Source: Oscarella lobularis
Taxonomy: Eukaryota; Porifera; Homoscleromorpha; Homosclerophorida; Oscarellidae
Assembly: GCF_947507565.1 (NCBI RefSeq)
Contig: NC_089179.1
Coordinates: forward strand, 1,116,681-1,180,680
DNA: 64,000 nucleotides
Direction of reading: 5' to 3'
This document shows positions 1-10,117 of this stretch, one piece after another; positions within the stretch are counted from its first letter, which is position 1, and every line of letters starts with the position of its first letter. The translations under genes were made by a program, and so were the position numbers. The notes beneath the pieces were generated by a model that did no database searches, was not told the origin of the DNA, and was given only the letters and a program-made list of their open reading frames with translations.

Positions 1-68
1 TTATTCCTACGGTTACGACGGCCGCCGTCGGCGACGATGCCATTGTCGGAAGACCGAACGACGGCTGA
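1..68 (+). CDS. probable 3' end of an upstream gene (partial)
   Basis: Frame 3 is open from the window edge and encodes about 21 residues ending PNDG, then a TGA at 66-68. A canonical AATAAA lies at 259-264, about 190 bp downstream, which fits a 3' UTR. Other frames are also open over such a short distance, so this is only a plausible C-terminus of a plus-strand gene that lies mostly outside the window. No family can be recognised. Confidence 0.3.
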   Translation, partial: IPTVTTAAVGDDAIVGRPNDG

Positions 69-258
69 TGACTGCGTACTTTGCCTATCTGTTGTACACA
101 TCACTGTACATATCTCTCTATCTATTCTAGAATGACTAAGCGAATGATGTACATACATAGAGTATTCCGAGCGTTTCTTTTGTAGACGTCTTAGGGTTCA
201 GTATTTGACAGGCAAATTATCGAGAGTTACAGTATGTTAGAATTGAGATCAAATCCGA

Positions 259-264
259 AATAAA
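259..264 (+). promoter_or_regulatory. polyadenylation signal AATAAA
   Basis: Canonical hexamer, placed about 190 bp after the probable stop at 66-68, followed by T-rich sequence. It supports a plus-strand transcript ending here. Confidence 0.35.
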
Positions 265-844
265 GCTTTCTTTTTTTTGCGACTCGGAACTGTGTCGGAG
301 AAGGGTGGGGGTACAGTAGTTGGGATTCGCGCCAAATCTCACGTGCCTGCAGGACACGTCGTTCGGCGCGGGTGGCCGTCTGCGGGTGTGGTTTTCTCAA
401 TACAATAAGGAGATCAGATCGCGATTGTTTGCACGTGCGCAAACATGGTACTGTACGCACGTGAATGAGCGAAACGAGTCCACTCGCACTGTGCGTGATA
501 GGCTATGTACACGAACGTTTTGGGGACGCATGACGCATACAAGGGATGGCGCGGGGCCAAGAGATGGTTCGTTCCGCTGTCCGGGGACTTAGGGGAGACG
601 AGCGGGGGCGGTGTCATTTTTTGGCGCCCTACGTCTAGCAACGAAAACAATGAGTTAGCGCGCCAGCTAATGCACGAGGGAGGGGAGGGAAAGGCAAGGG
701 TTGCTCAGAGCCAAACCGCAGACACCCACCTGGATTTTGAGCCCACATTCAGCGCTCTCCACTTGTCTTCCAAATAGGAAAAGATTCCTCCAGGGTACTG
801 AGACTGAGGAAAGGAACATAAGAAAAAAAGGAGTGGTCGTTTCA
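265..844. other. intergenic, no gene recognised
   Basis: Short open frames occur on both strands, but none shows a recognisable domain or a convincing splice structure. The stretch lies between the probable 3' end of a plus-strand gene and the 3' end of the minus-strand SANBR gene, so it would be a convergent intergenic region. It is unusually long and GC-rich for this window, so an unrecognised RNA or small gene is not excluded. Confidence 0.4.
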
Positions 845-850
845 TTTATT
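845..850 (-). promoter_or_regulatory. polyadenylation signal of SANBR
   Basis: On the minus strand AATAAA lies directly after the SANBR stop codon (852-854), giving a very short 3' UTR. Confidence 0.5.
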
Positions 851-851
851 T

Positions 852-3800
852 TTATCTAAGACGGCTATCAACCTCTTTATTCTTAGTTCGGTCTGGCTGC
901 TGCCCTGAGGGAGGATGATCGGAACAGGAAGAGGCGAGGGAGACAATCAGGTTCCTAAACATCCTTCTTTCTGCGTTCAAGACCACGGCAATATTGACCC
1001 CCAAAACAGGCGAGCTTCTTTTACCGTTTTCCCTTTGGCTGTCGACGTTCCATCGGGTTGACTTCGACACGTTCCACACGCCAGACTTTAATCTAATCAA
1101 CGAAAAGAAATGCACTTAGTTAGAACTCGGAGAGACTGACCGACTTAGACTGTTTAGACGAAGACCGACAAGACCGTCGCTCTTGCTTCTGCATAATAGT
1201 GGAACGAATGCATCCTCTGTTTATTCGTGCATCCGCAGATCAAATAACCCATTGATCTACCTCGTTATTCTTTTCCAGCCGACTTTTCCCACCCATTCTA
1301 GACAGACTTTGTCGCGGATTCGACACTACTGCGAAGGAAGTGAGGAAGGAACGTCTCGATTTGATTTAGTAAGCGTTACTTTCTTCTTCCTCTTCTTGAC
1401 CGAAATCTTCGTCCGTTTCTGAAAAGTTGAACGAGTCGCGACTGTAACAGCGCACGATTGAGACGGCGCGAGAAGAGCGCGACTCGAGAAGCGCTTGACT
1501 TGCCTTCTGATCAAATGACAAACGTTATTATTACACAGAGGGGAAGGAGTCATCGAACTGTGCACGGGGTAACCTCGTCAATTCCGCACGCCTCTTCGTC
1601 TTGCCTGAAAATATTGAGAGCGGACGAGTCGGGACGAGGTCTGCTAAGAGAAAAGATATATGCAAATATCGCTCTTTGTTCTTCTCCTTTGCCTTGATGA
1701 AGGGCGTTGAGGATCCGGTGACGGGAGGCAAATCGAATCCCTGTATGAAAGCACTTCCTTGAGGATAGACGAAGCGTCAGCAGTTGTCAAGGACGACGAG
1801 TTAGACGACGAAGAACGAGACGACGACGACGACGACGACGACGTGACGACGTGATCGCGAAACGCGCAGCCCTTCGTCGACGATGGGAGGGTACAGTAAG
1901 TGACGAGAAAAAGAGATTTTCATGCATTCGTCCTCTGACCTCTTGGTTTTCCCACGCGTCAAATCGAACCGCTTGCCTGCCGCAGCACGGGTAGTAGCCA
2001 ATTGTGGGATGACTGACGTCGTCGAAAACGGATTCCTCTGGATGGTAAGCACAGCGTGCGTAGTCGCCGCAGGAAAACGTCTGGCCGCAGCAAACGCAGT
2101 TGAGATGATTGACGAGAGACCAAACCCTAATAAAGACGAGACCCCCTCTCGTCGATTTGCACTAATGATGACGTAGCGCTTTGCCTCCAGTAGATTTGTC
2201 GCCAGTTCATTCCTTCTTCTCTCAATGAGACCATATAATCGTTGACGTCCCAAGAAGTGTTCCTCGAGAAGAAAGGATAATGCGAGACGATGACGAGATT
2301 TGGCGCGTCTCTACCTTTCGTGACAATAGAGCAGAACACCCCTTCGGCCAACTGTCAAACTAAAGCAATGAAAAGCCATTCAGAGTCACAGACGCATTCA
2401 AGGGTCGGAGACTATGGGACACTATGTAAACAGGGGCGGCTATCTAAGTACAATCAACGTTGTCTTTGATCAGATCTCCCCTGCCTCTATGGCATTTTTC
2501 GCGTCGAAATTACGTGGTATCATGCAATCACCCCGTCTCGTTCCTCAATGAAGAAAACGACGATGTCAAGGGTTAGATGGTATAAATAATGACCATCTAT
2601 CCTTTCCACGCTTTTGAAGTCCCCTGTGTCTTCTTACCTGCTTGTTGTGCACTTGATTTTCCATTGTAATTCCCGTGTGAGCAATTTTCTACATTTTCTG
2701 CATTGAAACAGCGTGCTTGCGAGCCCGTCGTCCGCTCGAAACAATTCCAAGAGCTTTTTAAAATAAAATTTGCTACGCACATAGAATATAAAATGAAAAC
2801 CAATCAGGTCTTAGCTTTCAAACCTTTTTAATTTGTCTCTCCTATCCTTCATGGCTTCTAACTCGGAGTGAGAAAACAGTCCAGCCAGCCTTTTCAAGAA
2901 AAGACGACGTTACAAAAAACGAAATAGAGAAGTGCGTACCTAGCTATAAGACCGTCTCTTATGCACGTCATATTGCCTGGTGTACCAACAACCGCAGATA
3001 TGTTCTTGTGAATGAAATTGATGCACTTATCAACTAGAACGTCCATTCTGAGAAAATCCGACGAAATCAGAATAGAAACGGAATTATTAGCATCTGAAAA
3101 CATGTACGTGTGACTCTACACTTCCTATCATTTGAGAAGTCTGACCAATTTTAGGTTCCTTGATAACGTTTCCCTCGTCGTCAAGAAGACCTCGCTTGAC
3201 GTAGCGCATCAGCGTCTCAAAGACATTGATGTCGCAATGAACGGCTATTTCAGTGGGACCCTTTTCATTCCGCTCCGATGGCAGGTATTCAACAAAGTAG
3301 CGCATTTCGCGAAGCAGAAGGTCTCGGGAACACTGAAATTCCCGATGCACTAAGAGAAAGGGAGACGACGTCGACGCGAGAAGAGGTACAGTCAAATGTG
3401 TACGTACAATTCTTCGGTCCATCGCTAACGTGAATTATTACAAGGTGCTCTTCTGGAGTGTCTCTTCTAGAGCTGTCAGCTGATAATGATGACAATGTTC
3501 CTGTGACACTGGGAGAGCTGGCAACCAGCTGAAGAATCAAAGAAGTCAATTAATAAATAATAATGTTGTCGCGTTTAAATAAACGCAGTTTTTAATTCAA
3601 TTTAAATTTAAATTCAATTTTACTTATTGTCTACGCACCTGAGATGACGGTCTCTGAGTCAAGGTAAGTCTGAAATAACGCCATTGAAAAATTGTCAGAG
3701 TTGTCATTCTCAAGTACTTTGTTTTTTCCTCTTCTTCCTCCTCTCCTCGCACTAAGTCGTCCTTTCCAATCGATCTCGACGACGATTGAGCGTCGATCGG

Positions 3801-4211
3801 CGCGCCTCCTCCTCCTCCTCCTCCTCCTCCTCCTTCGTGAAGCATCGACTTGACGTATCGCGTCAAGTGTCTCCTCGACTGCGATTGGGCAGAGGCAAAG
3901 GGACGACCCTGGGCGGACAAACCGTCGACGCCTATCAGTCGAGCGCCGCCCGACGGGCCGTCCGCGTCGGCGAGAAGCTCTTCCCATCTCAGCGCGCACT
4001 GGAAGAAACGCCAGCTTGCGTACAAGTCAATGCGCTGGGGACGTCTCGCGATCGCGACCTGCTTTGCTGTTGTGCCTGGAATGAGACGGGCTACGGCTTC
4101 CCAGTTCTTTGGCTCCATTCGGACGAATTCTGTGGAGTTCATGAACGTCCGTAGCATCAAGTCTAATGTGACGGCACGCGTTGCAGACGAGCGAGAGCGA
4201 ATCGTCGTCAT
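852..4211 (-). CDS. SANBR: SANT and BTB domain regulator (SANBR / KIAA1841 homologue), multi-exon
   Basis: Several exons align by eye with vertebrate SANBR, a nuclear SANT-BTB protein known as a negative regulator of class-switch recombination. Exon 1 (4059-4211) and exon 2 (from 3998) carry the SANT-like part: NWEAVARLIPGTTAKQ joins CALRWEELL across a 60-bp intron (3999-4058). The BTB part follows (about 3549-2894), with VIIHVSDGPKN, MRYFVEYLPSE, IAVHCDINVFETLMRYVKR and VSILISSDFLRMDVLVDKC. Next come a Cys-pair segment (FQCRKCRKLLTRE, about 2700), TSWDVNDYMVSLREEGMNW (about 2240), and a zinc-ligand-like block with CVCCGQTF and IGYYPCCGRQAVRFD (about 2110-1960). The C-terminal part contains STRWNVDSQREN joined to ERRMFRNLI over a 54-bp intron near 971-1024. 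Exon 2 contains a ten-glycine run made by CCT repeats. The start at 4211 is the only Met upstream of SANT. The gene is head-to-head with the GGT gene. In the vertebrates this protein was named for immunity, so its presence here implies an older role. Confidence 0.88.
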
Positions 4212-4369
4212 TTTGATTTAGAAAGACCCGGATGTTATTTTTATTGGGATATCGAACACCGTGGACCCTCTACCGGCCCCTCTAAATAGCCTAATGAGTG
4301 AAATTTATATTGCTGTGCGCACCTGACAGGTGTCACGTGCTAACATTTTTAGGTGCTACGTTTCAGGTC
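4212..4369. promoter_or_regulatory. bidirectional promoter between SANBR and GGT
   Basis: Only 158 bp separate the SANBR start codon from the preferred GGT start (86 bp from the upstream GGT ATG at 4298). It holds a CACGTG E-box at 4334-4339 and a splice-acceptor-like tract (TTTTTAG, then TTTCAG) just before the GGT ATG at 4370, suggesting a 5' UTR intron or a trans-splice site. No TATA box is evident. Confidence 0.5.
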
Positions 4370-6142
4370 ATGGAAATCGACGACCAACCACTCGTTGTTC
4401 CGACAAAAAGGATCCGATTCTCGGCAACAAAACGATATCTTGTGCTTCTTTTGGTTGTTCTTGTGCTCGGTGCAATAACACTCTCCATAGCACTGCCTCT
4501 CTGTCTCACTGGCACCAAGAAATCAACGTCGCCGAGCAACGAAGGCCAGTATGCTCATGCTGCCGTCGCTGCAGACTCGGCTCTGTGCTCAACACTAGGA
4601 CGAAGAGCGATGCAAGAATTGGGCGGAAACGCAGTCGACGCCGCCGTTGCTACGACACTCTGCCTCGGCGTCGTTCACCCGCAATCGTCGGGAATCGGCG
4701 GCGGCGGCTTCCTAGTCATTTACAATCGTTCCACCGGCCAAGCAGAATCGTTCAATTTTCGCGAAGCGGCGCCAACGGGCGCCTACGAAATGATGCTACT
4801 CGATCAAAACGAGAAGCCGGGCGTGGTCGTGGGAGTGCCGGGTGAGGTGAAAATGTTAGAAGAGATATGGCAAAAATACGGCCAAGCCGATTGGAAGAGT
4901 CTTTTCGACATGGCCGCCGAAGTTGCTGATGGCTTCGAGGTGAACTCGCCTTTGGCGTCGGCAATTGCGTCAGTGAAGGAAAAACTCGACGAGGATCCAC
5001 GATTCAGCTCGCTGAAGGATCTTGTCGCGCCGGACGGTGTCTATCTTCGAGAAGGCGACACGATGAAGCGACCGCTTCTAGCACAGACTCTTCGAGCCAT
5101 CGGTGCAAGCGGCAGCTCTGACATATTCTATAAAAGTGATTGGACGTCGACAATGGTGCAAGAGATCAATGAGCTCGGCGGAGGATTCACCTACGACGAT
5201 TTTGCTTTGTACGAAACGCCGAGCGGTTCAGCACTGCAAGGTGAATTTATGGACATGACTGTATATGGAATGAAACCACCGGCGAGCGGCGTCGTCCATC
5301 AGTTGATGTTGAATATTCTCTCGGGGTACGATATGACAGCTGACGATTTTGGCTTGTTGTCCTATCAACGCACAATCGAAACGTTCAAATTTGCGTACGG
5401 GCAAAGAAATAAACTAGGCGATCCCGTTTTTGAACCTGACGTAGAGGACCTCGTCGACGTAATGATGAATCCGGCCACTGCCAATGAAATGCGAGCCAAG
5501 ATCATGGACGACGCTACGTTTCCACCAGAGTATTACGAAGGAAACTATAGTCTTCCCGACGAGCACGGAACGACTCATTTTTCCGTCATAGATTCTGATG
5601 GGAATGCTGTTGCCCTGACGACGACTGTCAACACGTATTTTGGTAGCAAGATTCATTCGCCGACACTCGGTTTGATTTACAATGACGAAATGAGAGACTT
5701 TTCTACGCCAAATACGACAGACGTTTGGGATCTTCCGCCTAATCCTCGAAATTTTGTCAAACCTGGAAAGCGACCTCTGTCGTCTACTTGTCCATCCGTT
5801 CTTGTCGACAGTAATGGTGACGTTGCCATGGCTATTGGTGCCGCTGGCGGAAGTCGAATAACCCCGGCCGTCGCTTTGGCAGTCACAAAGTTCTACATAT
5901 TTCAGAAGACGCTATTAGAATCAATTGATCCACCGAGGCCCCACCATCAGCTGATACCAAACGTCGTTTTTATTGAAAACAGTTTTCCTGATGAATATGC
6001 GGATGGCTTGAGAGACATTGGACATCAGGTGAATCTGACGTCCAGCGGCGCTGTCGTTCAAGGCATCGTGCGAGATCCGAATACTAAAGAGCTGACCGCT
6101 GTCTGTGACATTCGCAAAGATGGAGAGCCGGACGGCTTTTAG
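4370..6142 (+). CDS. gamma-glutamyltransferase, single-exon
   Basis: This encodes a type II membrane enzyme that cleaves the gamma-glutamyl bond of glutathione and transfers the group to water or amino acids at the outer cell surface. The frame from 4370 gives about 590 residues; an in-frame ATG at 4298 would add 24, but acceptor-like sequence between the two favours 4370. Visible are a short basic cytosolic tail, a single transmembrane helix (YLVLLLVVLVLGAITLSIAL), the large-subunit motif GGNAVDAAVATTLCLGVVHP, SSGIGGGGF, the REAAP arginine motif, and the autocleavage site with the catalytic threonine in HGTTHFSVIDSDGNAVALTT. The small subunit ends in PLSST...GAAGGSRI, the usual substrate-binding region. 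Length is normal for animal GGTs. No intron is needed, unlike most neighbours, so a retrocopy origin is possible. Confidence 0.95.
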   Translation: MEIDDQPLVVPTKRIRFSATKRYLVLLLVVLVLGAITLSIALPLCLTGTKKSTSPSNEGQYAHAAVAADSALCSTLGRRAMQELGGNAVDAAVATTLCLGVVHPQSSGIGGGGFLVIYNRSTGQAESFNFREAAPTGAYEMMLLDQNEKPGVVVGVPGEVKMLEEIWQKYGQADWKSLFDMAAEVADGFEVNSPLASAIASVKEKLDEDPRFSSLKDLVAPDGVYLREGDTMKRPLLAQTLRAIGASGSSDIFYKSDWTSTMVQEINELGGGFTYDDFALYETPSGSALQGEFMDMTVYGMKPPASGVVHQLMLNILSGYDMTADDFGLLSYQRTIETFKFAYGQRNKLGDPVFEPDVEDLVDVMMNPATANEMRAKIMDDATFPPEYYEGNYSLPDEHGTTHFSVIDSDGNAVALTTTVNTYFGSKIHSPTLGLIYNDEMRDFSTPNTTDVWDLPPNPRNFVKPGKRPLSSTCPSVLVDSNGDVAMAIGAAGGSRITPAVALAVTKFYIFQKTLLESIDPPRPHHQLIPNVVFIENSFPDEYADGLRDIGHQVNLTSSGAVVQGIVRDPNTKELTAVCDIRKDGEPDGF

Positions 6143-6424
6143 CTTAGGCTCGAACAGGGAACTGTCTATCACCTTTTAGTCTTGTTATTTTACTCACATG
6201 TGCTTGCTTGATCCGATCACTGATTCAGACAGATGCATTGAGGTCCTGAACAGCGGTCCTTGATCTTCTCTTAGATTCTGCAATCTTAACATGAAGAAAG
6301 GGATGACCAGTTCGACACTAAAACAGTTACACCAACAGCAGCAACTAACAAATGCATAGTATAAAGTTTCTGCGCGGGCCAGGTGCAGTGATACAAAAAA
6401 AAAAAACCAATGAGAAGCAAAATA

Positions 6425-7039
6425 TCAAGGAATGTTCAACGTCGCAGTCAATGTGTATAACCCTGTGTTATTTTGAGCACCATAGACTGCCATGTGCCAA
6501 ACAGATGTAGGAGTGAGCTTAGATAGGTCAGTGACCACGCAGACACGAGACCGATTTTGGAATTTTTCAGTTGCAAACTGCTTAGATTGTCCTCTAAAAC
6601 TTTCAGTTTTGTTTGAGGAATGACAGGCAAAATCAGTCATATTAGGCTGATGCATGAACTGGGTATACAGATCTGGTGTTTCTGCATAAGGAAACACCGG
6701 GTCACTGTGATTAGCCATCACAGTCATAACCAAAGAGCTTCCCTTTGGTAAAGGGTGTTTCTGGCTCACGTTTAGATTAAAAAAATAGTAGTTCCAATAT
6801 CCTTCCCAAACAAAGCCGTCAACTGTTTGTCCACTCTTCAGAGTCGTGATCCTTGACTGACAATAGTTGCCTTGATAATTGCCGTAATCACACGTGCAAT
6901 ACCGGTAGGGCCAGCCACTAACGCAGTGCCCATGGGGGGTTGAACAGAAACTGTAGCAACCGTGAGGCAATGGCTGGTCTCTGACTACCGAAATAAGAAA
7001 AGCAACAGCTAGCAGCGCCAACAGTCGTGCTGTCTCCAT
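6425..7039 (-). CDS. secreted protein with N-terminal EGF-like module, unknown function
   Basis: A single open frame of 204 residues. Residues 1-20 form a clear signal peptide (LLALLAVAFLISVV). A Cys-rich module follows at about 28-60 (CYSFCSTPHGHCVSG, YRYCTCDYGNYQGNYC), with EGF-like spacing. The remaining 140 residues look like a beta-sandwich: GQTVDGFVWEGYWNYYFF, SSLVMTVMANHSDP and DLYTQFMHQP recall bacterial pre-peptidase C-terminal or CUB-like folds, but I cannot assign a family. Several N-glycosylation sites are present (NVS, NHS, NMT, NKT, NRS, NNT). No transmembrane helix or GPI signal is seen, so it is probably secreted. It is intronless and converges with GGT, 282 bp away. Confidence 0.75.
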   Translation of the reverse strand: METARLLALLAVAFLISVVRDQPLPHGCYSFCSTPHGHCVSGWPYRYCTCDYGNYQGNYCQSRITTLKSGQTVDGFVWEGYWNYYFFNLNVSQKHPLPKGSSLVMTVMANHSDPVFPYAETPDLYTQFMHQPNMTDFACHSSNKTESFRGQSKQFATEKFQNRSRVCVVTDLSKLTPTSVWHMAVYGAQNNTGLYTLTATLNIP

Positions 7040-7560
7040 GCTGGCAAGGCTAAAATAGTTGACGCAAGAGCTCGCAAGAGCTATTTACTCAAACAGACGA
7101 CGCAAGAGCTCGCAAGAGCTGCTTACCCACACAAACGCGCACGCTAAGTAACGAGCAAAGAGCCGGAAGGGACACCTTGCATTGAATTTTGCTGACCAAG
7201 GATCTTGCACGTATTCGTTCGCTTTTCGCGTCCAAATCGCGACCGAACGATTCTAAAATGGCTTAGAATTACTTCGTGATCTGTTTCGTGCGTTTGTTCG
7301 TCGTAGGACGCGCTTCGAAGCGTATTCAACCGTCTTGCGTATTCTCTTGCATCAGACAATGATGTCATACACTGATGTCATTTTCTGTTAGCTCCTCCTC
7401 CGTTCACCATTTCTTCGCGTATAGAAACCGAATCGCAACAAAATTTCATTCGAAACGTTAGTAGAATCCAATTTTGAGTCGATTCGCATTGGTTTCTAGT
7501 TCGAAACGACTCGCATTTTCGTGCTGTAAAGCTGCGGCACAAATCAGGCCCCGCCTCTCC
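7040..7560. other. intergenic, contains short direct repeat
   Basis: A 20-bp motif made of CGCAAGAGCT twice is itself repeated about 38 bp apart (roughly 7061-7120), just upstream of the secreted-protein start, so it may belong to that promoter. The rest of this stretch shows no gene. Confidence 0.5.
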
Positions 7561-7563
7561 GAG

Positions 7564-7571
7564 TATAAATA
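7564..7571 (+). promoter_or_regulatory. TATA box
   Basis: TATAAATA is the best TATA box seen in the window. It lies about 30 bp upstream of the predicted 5' end of the structured-RNA candidate. Confidence 0.45.
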
Positions 7572-7593
7572 GCCAACTTGTACATCAACAATC

Positions 7594-7704
7594 AGAGTTC
7601 TCAGAGCTAGGATAGAAGGGAGCAGGTAACTCTCCCCAAGGTGTGACCATTATAGCCCGGTGGCTGGTCAATTTCCTCACTTGACAAGGGCATGGATTGC
7701 CTTC
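7594..7704 (+). ncRNA. candidate spliced-leader-like structured RNA
   Basis: Downstream of the TATA box the sequence can fold into three hairpins. Stem 1 pairs GGGAG (7618-7622) with CTCCC (7632-7636), and its loop CAGGTAACT contains a splice-donor-like CAG|GTAACT. Stem 2 pairs GACC (7645-7648) and AGCC (7654-7657) with GGCT (7662-7665) and GGTC (7666-7669), closing a CGGT tetraloop. An AATTTCC (7670-7676) follows, loosely like an Sm site. Stem 3 pairs GGCA (7689-7692) with TGCC (7698-7701). The donor in the loop of the first stem, an Sm-like single strand and later stems are the architecture of spliced-leader RNAs. The Sm site is weak and only one copy is present. The alternative is a 5' exon and donor of an unrecognised plus-strand gene. 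Confidence 0.25.
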
Positions 7705-8312
7705 CTAGCAATGACGAGAGCAAGGCATTCTGATATCGGATAAACCTCCATAGCACCGTCTTCTGTGTGGTTTGATATCGGGTGTCGAGTTTTTACTTTT
7801 TAAAAAGGTTCTCCAAGTCAAAAGAACGCATTTTTTTGCCTTCTGGCGGTCAAACAACGCGTTTTTGAACTTGTAGCAGCCACGTGGCCAAGGAGGGGGC
7901 CTCACTTCAGTCCAAACTCGCTACCATCCATCTTGAGCTCTTTCTCGCCATTGCGTGTAGCGCTAAAGTCAACTTGAAGGACGCGGAATCTTTTCCAATG
8001 ACTAGACACAAGAGCCTCAGTTTTTTTGCCAGGAATACAGTAGGAGCCTCGTTACCCACACAGAGTCACAGACACGCACGCCAAGGATTGACGATCTTCT
8101 GTTAGTAAGAGCTAGAGATAGGCTAAGCACAACCAAGGCGAGAGCAGCCCCTGTGCCTGTGTATCATTAACGGAGATAGAACGTAGGTTTTATTAAATCG
8201 TGTTAATTAATCTACCTCACTGCCTACGATCGTACGACTAGACTACCCATACTGAGACACGGTCAAAGCATAAAACACGCTTCAACTAATAGTACGCTTA
8301 ACGTTGCAATAG
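7705..8312. other. intergenic, no gene recognised
   Basis: A 73-codon open frame at 7884-8105 (+) has no recognisable domain, signal peptide or splice context, and I do not call it a gene. The stretch lies between the RNA candidate and the convergent POLR2L 3' end. Confidence 0.4.
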
Positions 8313-8707
<395 letters not shown>

Positions 8708-10117
8708 TTAGTGGCCATTGCAGTAATTGCCTTGAACGTGAGCCTGCTCCATCAGTTTCTTAGCCATGGCAAGTTGCTCGGGATTTTTCGAGGACACATC
8801 ATTATCTTCATGAAGATCTTCTGCAAGATTATAGAGCTCCACGTGTCCATTTCCGTTAACAAATTTAAGTGCCTTCCAATCGCCGAATCTCACCGCTTGA
8901 CCCCACCCGCTCTTATCTTCATTGGGATGACAATATTCAAAATAATTGAAATCCGGTTGGGACTGCTCTTCTCCCATCAACGTCGGCAACAGAGAATATC
9001 CGTCAAGATTCGGCGGCAAATCACCATCTTTAACGCCAGCGAGAGCAGCAGCCGTCTGCAAGAAATCAAAGAAGCCCCATTGCTGATGCGTCACACCCGG
9101 CTTAGTCACGCCGGGCCAACGAATAAGCAATGGACTTCGAATGCCGCCCTCGTGCAAACTTCTCTTATATCCTTGCAAGGGACCAGAACTCTCAAAGAAC
9201 CTATAATTGTGACCGCCCTCGTTGTGAGCCCCGTTGTCGCTTGCATAGAACACGACCGTGTCCTGATCTAATCCGGCTTCTTCGAGCTTCTTCAAAACGA
9301 TTCCGACCTGCGCGTCTTGCCTCGTGATGACGGAGGCGAAGTCGCGTTCCACTTGAGGCCAATCCGTGTGACTGCTATAGGGCATTATGGCCTCGGGCAC
9401 GGGCACGCCGGTCTCTGAATTCGATCCGACGCCGCCGGCGTGAGGAGTCGTGAAGGAGAGGAAGAGATAGAACGGCTGATCCTTATTCTCGGCAAACATG
9501 TCCAACCACTTCTCGGTCATATTGACAAAGAGATCCTGCGCCCAGACGCAATGCGTTGTCAAGGGCGTGCCGCACTTGGCAACCGACGCCTTTTCGTTTT
9601 GAGGTATCATGTCCTGAGCGTCTTGCAACCAAAGAAACGGCGGGTAATAATCGTGAGCGTTCTCCTGACTCGTGTATCCGTAGAAATGATCGAAGCCTTT
9701 CTCCAAGGGAAAGGCGACGGTTCCGTTGCCACCGAGACCCCATTTTCCTACCAACGCCGTCACGTATCCGGCTTTTTTAAGCACGTCGGCGACGGTGACG
9801 TCACTCTCGTTCAATATGGGTCCGTTTGAACGGACCGTGCAATGGCCCGTGTGTCTTCCCGTCATCAGCGTGCAGCGCGACGGTGCACATACCGGTGCAC
9901 CGGCATAGGCGTCCGTAAAGCGCAAAGACTGAGCGGCAAGCTGATCGAGATGGGGCGTTTGGATGAGGCCGTGGCTGTTTGTGCCGTTCCCGTGCGGATA
10001 TGTGCCCAGGTCGCCGTAGCCGAGATCGTCCGCGAGAATGAAGAGGATGTTGGGTCTGCGATCGGCCGTCGCAGCGGCAAGAGCACCGAGAAGCAGAAGA
10101 CTACTCACCGCCTTCAT
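8708..10117 (-). CDS. secreted arylsulfatase of bacterial type, single-exon
   Basis: This encodes a sulfate-ester hydrolase of about 469 residues. The start at 10117 (MKAVSSLLLLGALAAATA) gives a clean signal peptide; the upstream in-frame ATG at 10198 would put 27 residues before it and is less likely. The motifs are RRPNILFILADDLGYGDLG (metal aspartates), the formylglycine site CAPSRCTLMTGRHTG with the modifiable Cys, GKWGLGG, GFDHFYGY followed by AHDYYPPFLW, SDNGAHNEGG, and GPLQGYKRSLHEGGIRSPLL. The GKWGLG form (not GKWHLG as in human ARSA) and the AH-YYPP-LW block are, from memory, typical of planctomycete and Bacteroidetes sulfatases. There are no introns, unlike most neighbours. That combination suggests possible horizontal origin or a very old animal subfamily. 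A CACGTG E-box is 28 bp upstream (10145-10150). Confidence 0.93.
   Translation of the reverse strand: MKAVSSLLLLGALAAATADRRPNILFILADDLGYGDLGTYPHGNGTNSHGLIQTPHLDQLAAQSLRFTDAYAGAPVCAPSRCTLMTGRHTGHCTVRSNGPILNESDVTVADVLKKAGYVTALVGKWGLGGNGTVAFPLEKGFDHFYGYTSQENAHDYYPPFLWLQDAQDMIPQNEKASVAKCGTPLTTHCVWAQDLFVNMTEKWLDMFAENKDQPFYLFLSFTTPHAGGVGSNSETGVPVPEAIMPYSSHTDWPQVERDFASVITRQDAQVGIVLKKLEEAGLDQDTVVFYASDNGAHNEGGHNYRFFESSGPLQGYKRSLHEGGIRSPLLIRWPGVTKPGVTHQQWGFFDFLQTAAALAGVKDGDLPPNLDGYSLLPTLMGEEQSQPDFNYFEYCHPNEDKSGWGQAVRFGDWKALKFVNGNGHVELYNLAEDLHEDNDVSSKNPEQLAMAKKLMEQAHVQGNYCNGH

Noticed and set aside
1801-2253. 150-codon minus-strand frame with poly-Val end
   Set aside because: It reads across SANBR exons in the wrong frame; the correct frame gives the Cys-rich SANBR segment.
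2894-3103. Separate small gene from the frame starting MFSDANNSVS
   Set aside because: It is an internal exon of SANBR, matching its BTB region.
4298-4369. N-terminal extension of GGT from the upstream ATG
   Set aside because: The segment looks like 5' UTR with acceptor-like tracts, and the normal short cytosolic tail begins at 4370; kept only as an alternative start.
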